Position numbers and translations under genes: made by a program. The notes beneath the pieces were generated by a model. It worked only from the letters and a program-made list of their open reading frames with translations, was not told the origin of the DNA and searched no databases. Positions 6,477-11,028 of a stretch of 11,028 nucleotides of DNA are shown here, one piece after another; the stretch's first letter is position 1, and each line of letters begins with the position of its first letter. This stretch comes from Nostocaceae cyanobacterium CSSed10_463m (GTDB taxonomy: Bacteria > Cyanobacteriota > Cyanobacteriia > Cyanobacteriales > Nostocaceae), in the NCBI GenBank assembly GCA_003556955.1, contig PWQB01000725.1, positions 1 through 11,028 on the forward strand, read 5' to 3'.

Positions 6477-6644
6477 AATTGTCCTCCGGTTTCAAGAATG
6501 TTGACGATTTCCAGATCAAGTATTTGTCTTTACCAACTTATTTTTAATAGTACACAAAATTTTTCCGTATAACTACCCTGTGCGCGAGGATTATATGGAA
6601 TTCTTCCGTATAACATCCCTATTTAGATACAAATTTAACATTCT
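6477..6644. other. AT-rich spacer with a short direct repeat
   Basis: No credible gene. TTCCGTATAAC followed by two variable bases and CCCT occurs twice, at 6563-6579 and 6604-6620, 41 bases apart. The first part must contain the promoter of the minus-strand zinc-ribbon gene. The repeated unit could be a protein-binding site or part of a decayed duplication. An open frame from 6580 to 6831 on the plus strand runs through the remnants described next and is not a gene. Confidence 0.4.
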
Positions 6645-6695
6645 ATCTTATAGCCATAACACCACACAGCAGGCAAGTGGATTGCCGATGGGTAT
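6645..6695 (+). pseudogene. Remnant of the C-terminal tail of a second adaptor gene
   Basis: On the plus strand this reads SHN-TTQQASGLPMGIL in one frame, closely matching the tail of the intact adaptor downstream (HSHD, then ETTQQSGGLPMGML). At DNA level 6661-6695 matches 7397-7431 at about 29 of 35 bases, and CTTATAGCCAT also matches CTCATAGCCAT near 7351. No start or rest of the gene is present. The similarity stops where the rppA remnant begins. Confidence 0.65.
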
Positions 6696-6778
6696 TCTAC
6701 TTCATCTTCCACCAGTAAAATTCGCATTGCTCCAGGGAAATCAACCACAAAGCTCTGATCTTACAAAAACATCTGCCA
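6696..6778 (-). pseudogene. Remnant of the 5' end and leader of a second rppA gene
   Basis: This is about 90% identical to 4973-5055. On the minus strand it still reads MRILLVEDE followed by V-E-Y, after which the frame runs into the adaptor-tail remnant and homology ends. The ATG at the upstream candidate start is GTG here. Nothing beyond ~18 codons of the regulator remains. Its leader is joined directly to the operator at 6779-6795, which suggests that this is the original divergent rppA/adaptor promoter region. Confidence 0.85.
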
Positions 6779-6817
6779 TTTCACCTGGATTTCATCTGCC
6801 CTTTGGCAAACTATGGA
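6779..6817 (+). promoter_or_regulatory. Predicted response-regulator operator and promoter of the adaptor-pump operon
   Basis: TTTCAC (6779-6784), five spacer bases, then TTTCAT (6790-6795) form an 11-bp-period direct repeat, the arrangement expected for a tandem OmpR-family dimer. From memory it resembles the TTTCAT-N5-TTTCAT sites reported for the copper regulator CopR of Synechocystis, a relative of RppA. A plausible -10 element, TATGGA (6812-6817), lies 16 bases after the second half-site, so the site would overlap the -35 position as for an activated promoter. RppA from 4297-5004 is the obvious candidate regulator. Confidence 0.55.
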
Positions 6818-6856
6818 GAACGTTTGTTTAACCCATATCCATTGTGAGGAGTGATT

Positions 6857-7525
6857 ATGAAACCTTTTATGCTAGTGAGTTCCATTCTGGCAGCCAGTTT
6901 AATTATCAGTGCGCCCACTGTTGTATTTGCTCACGTTGGGCATGGTGATGAATTTCAAGCAACGGGCGGCATTGATCGCGTCAAAGTCAATCCCCAAACC
7001 GATCAATTATTAGGTATTGTGGTGACACCGATCGCCTCTTCTGCCAAATCTGGATCTGCTGTGATGATTCCGGTGACGGCATTGGTTGATGCTGATGGCA
7101 AGCAGCTAGTCTTTGTGCAGTATGAGAATTTTTATGAGCCAGTGGAAGTTACCACCGGTGAGACTAAAGGCGAATTAATCGCTATTACCAAAGGATTGTC
7201 AGTTGGGGAAAAGCTTGTTACCCAAGGTAGTTTGTCGCTCTATGCCGAATCGCGTAAAACTCAAACCGCCGATGCAACCCCCAGTCCAGATGCGATCGCC
7301 ACTCCTAAAACTGATGCAGCCCATGCTCAGGCAGATGCTCAAGGAATACCTCATAGCCATGATGCTAGCGGTAATCTCGTCTCACAGGCTGGTGAAACAA
7401 CTCAGCAATCAGGTGGATTGCCAATGGGTATGTTAGCAGGAGTCGGTGGTGGAGTGGTGCTTGTGGGCGGAGCGATCGCTGTTGTCGTAGGTATGGGTAA
7501 AAAGAAAAGCGACTTGTCGGAATAA
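6857..7525 (+). CDS. Short RND adaptor-like periplasmic protein with C-terminal membrane anchor
   Basis: A 222-residue exported protein, about half the usual length of a CusB/CzcB-type membrane-fusion protein. A signal peptide covers residues 1-25 (cut predicted after TVVFA), leaving a His-rich mature start, HVGHGDE. VNPQTDQLLGIVVTPI (44-59) matches the segment that normally precedes the lipoyl/alpha-hairpin part. Here it runs directly into IPVTALVDADGKQLVFVQYE (71-90) and TTGETKGELIAITKGLSVGEKLVTQGSL (99-126), which resemble the beta-barrel and membrane-proximal domains. So the hairpin and lipoyl region are absent. A low-complexity Ala/Asp/Thr linker with HSHD follows, then a Gly/Val membrane helix (192-213) and a KKK tail. 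The frame opens at GTG 6851, but ATG 6857 with GAGGAG at 6846-6851 is preferred. It lies 116 bases ahead of the pump gene and is probably its partner, perhaps a metal-binding or docking subunit. Confidence 0.75.
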   Translation: MKPFMLVSSILAASLIISAPTVVFAHVGHGDEFQATGGIDRVKVNPQTDQLLGIVVTPIASSAKSGSAVMIPVTALVDADGKQLVFVQYENFYEPVEVTTGETKGELIAITKGLSVGEKLVTQGSLSLYAESRKTQTADATPSPDAIATPKTDAAHAQADAQGIPHSHDASGNLVSQAGETTQQSGGLPMGMLAGVGGGVVLVGGAIAVVVGMGKKKSDLSE

Positions 7526-7526
7526 G

Positions 7527-7616
7527 GGACTTCCAAGAAATAAATTATCTAACGAACCGCAGAGGCGCAGAGGACACAGAGAAATAAGAGTTTCGGAGAG
7601 TTATTGCGTAAGTCCT
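7527..7616. repeat. Dispersed intergenic repeat between adaptor and pump genes
   Basis: The gap begins with GGGACTTCCAAGAAATAAAT (from 7527). It continues with GAACCGCAGAGGCGCAGAGG and an ACACAGAGAAATAAGAG tail (7553-7590), and ends with TTGCGTAAGTCCTA (7603-7616). All three pieces resemble dispersed intergenic repeats familiar from Nostoc-type genomes. The last is a half of the terminal repeat of the element at 2225-2342. The GGACTT...AAGTCC ends suggest an old MITE-like insertion in the operon. Confidence 0.5.
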
Positions 7617-7641
7617 ATAAGAAGGAAGATTTTTAATTGAA

Positions 7642-10600
7642 ATGTTGAATTCTATTCTGAATCAGATTCTCAAAAACTCCATTGCCCAGCGTTGGTTTAT
7701 AGTTATTTGTGCGATTTTAGTGACGGTTTGGGGAGTCTTCACTGTCACACAGATGCCATTGGATGTGTTTCCCGAATTTGCGCCCCCCCAAGTGGATATT
7801 CACACCGAAGCGACTGGACTCGCTCCAGAGGAAGTGGAATCACAAATTACCGTGCCGATTGAAAGGGCGGTAAATGGTTTACCGGGGGTGACTACGGTGC
7901 GTTCTTCCTCCAAAGTCGGACTATCGATGGTGCAGGTGGTGTTTGACCAAGATGCCGACATTTATAAAGCTCGGCAATCAGTGACAGAACGACTCCAACA
8001 GGTGACAAATCAGTTGCCTGAAGGGGTGCATCCGCCGGAAATTTCACCGTTGGCATCGCCATTAGGCACAATTTTACAGTATGCCTTTACGGTGAATGGA
8101 CAAGGAAAAACCTCGCTGATGGATTTGCGTCGTCTTGTTGATAGCACCCTCCGTAATCAAATTTTATCTGTGCCGGGAGTTACCCAAGTTACTGTTTACG
8201 GTGGGGATGAACGACAGGAACAGGTGCTAGTTGATCCAGAAAAAATGCGATCGCTCAATGTTTCCCTCACCGAAGTGACCAATGCTGCCAAGGGCGCAAA
8301 TTCTAACGCTCCTGGTGGATTTCTCATTGGTGGTGGTCAAGAACTGTTGGTACGCGGTATTGGTCAGGTAACATCAATTGCAGACTTGCAGCAATCTGTG
8401 GTCAAGGTGCAAGATGGGAAACCGATTTTGCTCCAAGATGTAGCGGAAGTCAAAACGGGTGCAGCACTGAAGCGGGGAGATGCTAGTTTTAATGGGCAAC
8501 CGGCTGTGGTGATGATGATTAACAAACAGCCTGATGTTGATACTCCCACGGTGACAAAAGCAGTAGAAGCGGTGCTGCAATCGTTGCAGGACACGTTTCC
8601 CACTGATGTGCAGATGGCGCGGACATTCCGGCAGTCTAACTTTATTGATACTGCCATTGCCAATGTCAGCAGTTCCCTAATTCAAGGCATCATCATCGTG
8701 TCGGTGATTATGCTGTTATTTTTGATGAATTGGCGCACCGCCGTAATTACTCTGAGTGCAATTCCTCTGTCTTTGTTAATTGGCTTAATGTTCATGAAAG
8801 CTTTTGGCTTGGGCATTAACACTATGACCTTGGGCGGTTTGGTCGTAGCCATTGGCTCAGTTGTGGATGACTCAATCGTGGACATGGAGAACTGCTATCG
8901 GGGACTGCGAACTAATCAGGCACAGGGCAACCCGAAGCATCCCTTCGAGGTGGTGTATCAAACCTCTGTACAGGTGCGGTTAGCCGTAATTTTTTCCACG
9001 GTGATCATTGTGGTGGTGTTTGCACCAATTTTTAGTTTGACAGGGGTTGAGGGCAACATTTTTGCCCCAATGGGTTGGGCGTATTTGCTTTCCATCTGTG
9101 CGTCTACTTTAGTGGCTATGACCCTTTCACCTGCCTTGTGTGCAATTCTGCTGGCAAACCAAACCCTACCGCAAGCAGGTACATTTATTTCCCGTGGGGC
9201 AGAACGGTTGTATCGTCCATTGTTAAATCTGTCGCTGCGATCGCCTCAAATTATTCTGGGTGTAGCACTTGCAGCCTTGGTTGCTGCTTTTGCGATCGTT
9301 CCCTCCCTCGGACGGGTGTTTCTGCCCGAATTTCAGGAGAAATCATTGGTCAATTCAATGGTTTTATTTCCGGGTGTTTCCCTCGATATGACCAATCGGG
9401 CTGGGATAGCACTGTCTAGTGCGCTTAAAGATAATCCTTTATATGAGTGGGTGCAGGTACGGGCGGGACGCACGACCGGGGATGCAGATGGGGCGGGAGT
9501 GAGTATGGCTCATGTGGATGTAGAATTGAGCGATCGCGCCCTCCAAGACCGTGAAGCCAGTATTAAACAATTGCGGCAAGAGTTCAATAAACTGCCTGGT
9601 GTGGCATCTAACATTGGTGGATTTATTTCTCACCGCATGGATGAAGTGTTATCTGGGGTCAGAAGTGCGATCGCTGTGAAAATCTTTGGCCCGGATTTAA
9701 TTGAACTGCGAAAGATTGGCGAACAAGTACGAGATGTGATTCAGCCCATCCCTGGGGTTGTAGACTTGCAGCTTGAACCCCAACTGCCCATTCGTCAGGT
9801 ACAAATTCATTATGATCGCGCTGCTGCTGCTAACTATGGATTGAGTATGGAGCAGTTGTCAAACGTGGTGGAAACTGCTTTAAATGGTCGTGTAGTGTCC
9901 CAAGTGGCAGAAAATCAGCAGCTAATTGATATTTCTATCTCCTTGACGGAAAAAGCCCGTAATAGTTTAGATGCCATTCGCGCTATTCCTCTGATTACCC
10001 CTACTGGGCAAACTATCCAATTGGGTGCTGTAACCAAAGTAGAGTACGGTATGGGGGCGAATGTTGTAAATCGGGAAGATGTGTCACGGCTGATTGTTGT
10101 TTCGGCAAACGTGGCCGAGCGTGATTTGGGCAGTGTCGTCGGCGATATTCAATCCCAAATTAAACAGAAAATCAAACTCCCCAATGGCTACTTCATCCAG
10201 TACGGTGGACAGTTTGAATCGGAACAGCGTGCTACTAATAATCTGCTGGTATTTAGTATTTTGGCAGTGATCGCCATTGCGGTGTTGATGTTCTTCTCTG
10301 TTAAATCGCTCCCCGCAACAATCGCCATCATGCTCAATCTGCCTTTGGCTTTGGTGGGTGGCATTGTTTCCATTGCTTTGAGTGGCGGTGTGATGTCGAT
10401 TGCTTCTTTGATTGGATTCATTACCCTATTTGGCGTTGCTGTTCGCAATGGCTTGTTGTTGGTAGACAACTATAACAATAAGTTTGCTCAAGGAATGCCC
10501 CTCAAAGATGTAATTATCAACGGTTCTCTAGAACGAGTTAATGCTATTCTGATGACCGCACTCACTTCTGCACTAGGGATGCTGCCTTTGGCGATCGCCA

Positions 10601-10770
10601 GTGGGGCTGGAAATGAAATTCTGCAACCCTTGGCAATTGTAGTTTTGGGCGGTTTATTTACTTCTACAGCTTTGACTTTATTGGTTATTCCGGCTCTCTA
10701 CGCCAAATTTGGCAAACAATTGATGCCTAAACAGAAAACCGTTTTGGTTAACCAATCCTGGTCAAACTAA
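7642..10770 (+). CDS. Heavy-metal efflux RND transporter (CusA/CzcA family)
   Basis: A full-length inner-membrane proton/substrate antiporter of 1042 residues, the pump of a tripartite-type metal exporter. Helix 1 is at about 18-37 and is followed by MPLDVFPEFAPPQVDI, typical of the heavy-metal RND branch. The first periplasmic porter region spans about 38-340, helices 2-6 about 343-505, the second porter region about 560-865, and helices 8-12 about 867-1022. Helix 4 has AIGSVVDDSIVDMEN (403-417), with D409 and E416 at the proton-relay positions. AIG...D resembles CusA more than the DFG...D of CzcA/CnrA pumps, but the DD pair and the Asp before MEN differ from both. SHRMDEVLSGVRSAIAVKIFGPDL (663-686) is the usual family signature. 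No frameshift is seen. The ribosome binding site is weak (GAAGGAAG at 7621-7628, 13 bases upstream). It probably shares the adaptor promoter. The metal cannot be fixed from sequence; copper/silver or nickel/cobalt are candidates. Confidence 0.9.
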   Translation: MLNSILNQILKNSIAQRWFIVICAILVTVWGVFTVTQMPLDVFPEFAPPQVDIHTEATGLAPEEVESQITVPIERAVNGLPGVTTVRSSSKVGLSMVQVVFDQDADIYKARQSVTERLQQVTNQLPEGVHPPEISPLASPLGTILQYAFTVNGQGKTSLMDLRRLVDSTLRNQILSVPGVTQVTVYGGDERQEQVLVDPEKMRSLNVSLTEVTNAAKGANSNAPGGFLIGGGQELLVRGIGQVTSIADLQQSVVKVQDGKPILLQDVAEVKTGAALKRGDASFNGQPAVVMMINKQPDVDTPTVTKAVEAVLQSLQDTFPTDVQMARTFRQSNFIDTAIANVSSSLIQGIIIVSVIMLLFLMNWRTAVITLSAIPLSLLIGLMFMKAFGLGINTMTLGGLVVAIGSVVDDSIVDMENCYRGLRTNQAQGNPKHPFEVVYQTSVQVRLAVIFSTVIIVVVFAPIFSLTGVEGNIFAPMGWAYLLSICASTLVAMTLSPALCAILLANQTLPQAGTFISRGAERLYRPLLNLSLRSPQIILGVALAALVAAFAIVPSLGRVFLPEFQEKSLVNSMVLFPGVSLDMTNRAGIALSSALKDNPLYEWVQVRAGRTTGDADGAGVSMAHVDVELSDRALQDREASIKQLRQEFNKLPGVASNIGGFISHRMDEVLSGVRSAIAVKIFGPDLIELRKIGEQVRDVIQPIPGVVDLQLEPQLPIRQVQIHYDRAAAANYGLSMEQLSNVVETALNGRVVSQVAENQQLIDISISLTEKARNSLDAIRAIPLITPTGQTIQLGAVTKVEYGMGANVVNREDVSRLIVVSANVAERDLGSVVGDIQSQIKQKIKLPNGYFIQYGGQFESEQRATNNLLVFSILAVIAIAVLMFFSVKSLPATIAIMLNLPLALVGGIVSIALSGGVMSIASLIGFITLFGVAVRNGLLLVDNYNNKFAQGMPLKDVIINGSLERVNAILMTALTSALGMLPLAIASGAGNEILQPLAIVVLGGLFTSTALTLLVIPALYAKFGKQLMPKQKTVLVNQSWSN

Positions 10771-10791
10771 TAACGATGATGCTGTGATTGG

Positions 10792-10953
10792 TACTATTTG
10801 TAGAGGTTTTTCATACTTTTAGATTCACTTGTGTGATACCCCGGCGCATTTGAAGTTGTCGCCTTAACCAAGATTGTTTAATTATAGGACGTAACAAAGG
10901 CGCAAATTGCACCAAGAGCGATCGCACTAAGGAATTTTTTCGCAGTAATTCGC
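10792..10953. repeat. Direct repeat, right copy (162 bp)
   Basis: Partner of 2742-2924. This copy lacks the 21-bp insertion and the two premature stops, and it continues into further coding sequence to its right. It is therefore the intact version from which the left copy derives. It begins 21 bases after the pump stop codon, so the pump end is joined almost directly to the 3' flank of the monooxygenase-like gene. Confidence 0.95.
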
Positions 10954-11028
10954 CTTGTGCGGCTTCTTGTAACTGAAGTTGCTGGGCGCGGATAATTTCT
11001 GGCTGACGTTCGGCTTGAATCTGTGATA
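10811..11028 (-). CDS. C-terminus of a probable FAD-dependent monooxygenase (partial)
   Basis: The minus strand is open from the right edge to a TGA at 10811-10813, giving the last 71 residues of a protein whose start lies outside the window. The visible part begins with SQIQAERQPEIIRAQQLQLQ. It continues with LLRKNSLVRSLLVQFAPLLR and ends with WLRRQLQMRRGITQVNLKV. The pattern of a helix with RxPEIxxxQxLQ, then PLLRxLL, a LRRQ segment and a final GVTxVxL resembles the C-terminal helices of UbiH/PHBH-like flavin monooxygenases. The FAD-binding motifs are not in view, so this is a tentative family call. The open frame, a mixed amino-acid composition and the decayed second copy at 2761-2924 support a genuine gene. 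Confidence 0.6.
   Translation of the reverse strand, partial: SQIQAERQPEIIRAQQLQLQEAAQGELLRKNSLVRSLLVQFAPLLRPIIKQSWLRRQLQMRRGITQVNLKV

Noticed and set aside
6270..6572. Plus-strand open frames opposite the zinc-ribbon gene
   Set aside because: They are antisense to a well-supported gene with a good ribosome binding site, and have Cys/Phe/Ser-rich compositions typical of shadow frames.
6580..6831. Plus-strand open frame of 83 codons ahead of the adaptor gene
   Set aside because: It runs through the adaptor-tail remnant and then antisense through the rppA remnant and the predicted operator. Its peptide is an accident of these pieces, not a gene.
7642..7700. Possibility that the pump is truncated at its N-terminus by the intergenic repeat
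   Set aside because: The frame begins with the usual short amphipathic stretch before helix 1, and 1042 residues is the normal family length.
8364..8885. Minus-strand open frames inside the pump gene
   Set aside because: They are shadows of a strongly conserved RND transporter frame.
1..11028. CRISPR arrays, tRNA or rRNA genes, riboswitches and transposase or integrase genes
   Set aside because: No regularly spaced repeats, cloverleaf-like sequences or recombinase motifs were seen on either strand; the repeats present are explained by the entries above.

Overview
The window looks like an accessory region of a filamentous, Nostocales-type cyanobacterium. The support is about fifteen copies of the HIP1 octamer GCGATCGC, a PatA-type response regulator, an RppA/RppB-type two-component pair, and several short dispersed intergenic repeats typical of Nostoc/Anabaena. 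No rRNA, tRNA, CRISPR array, transposase or integrase was seen.

Layout. 1-284: non-coding leader. 285-1385 (+): PatA-family regulator (PATAN-type N-terminus plus receiver domain). 1450-2202 (-): class I SAM-dependent methyltransferase, convergent with the first gene. 2225-2342: MITE-like element with 12-bp terminal inverted repeats. 2417-2629 (-): small two-helix membrane protein. 2742-2924: decayed copy of the 3' end of another gene. 2924-5004 (-): rppB-like sensor kinase and rppA-like regulator in a 4-nt-overlapping operon. 5074-5753 (-): PIN-domain toxin followed by its probable small antitoxin. 5931-6476 (-): zinc-ribbon membrane protein. 6477-6856: rearranged intergenic region with a gene-fusion scar and a predicted response-regulator operator. 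6857-7525 (+): unusually short RND adaptor-like protein. 7642-10770 (+): full-length CusA/CzcA-type heavy-metal RND pump. 10811-11028 (-): 3' end of a probable FAD-dependent monooxygenase, running off the right edge.

How it fits together. RppB would sense a periplasmic signal, probably metal or redox, and phosphorylate RppA. RppA would then act at an 11-bp-spaced direct repeat (TTTCAC-N5-TTTCAT, 6779-6795) in front of the adaptor and pump genes. The adaptor has no room for the alpha-hairpin/lipoyl region of a normal membrane-fusion protein, and no outer-membrane channel gene is present. The export complex must therefore be unconventional, or completed by genes elsewhere.

The locus has been rearranged. 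A direct repeat of about 160 bp (about 96% identical apart from a 21-bp insertion) brackets the whole 7.9-kb block. Its right copy is the intact 3' end of the monooxygenase-like gene. Its left copy is a pseudogene fragment with two in-frame stops and an insertion that looks like a small dispersed repeat with a 5-bp target duplication. Inside the block, 6645-6778 joins a remnant of the adaptor C-terminal tail directly to a remnant of the rppA 5' end. That is the junction expected if a duplicated regulator-adaptor-pump unit suffered a large internal deletion. The toxin-antitoxin pair and zinc-ribbon gene lie between the intact rppA and this scar.
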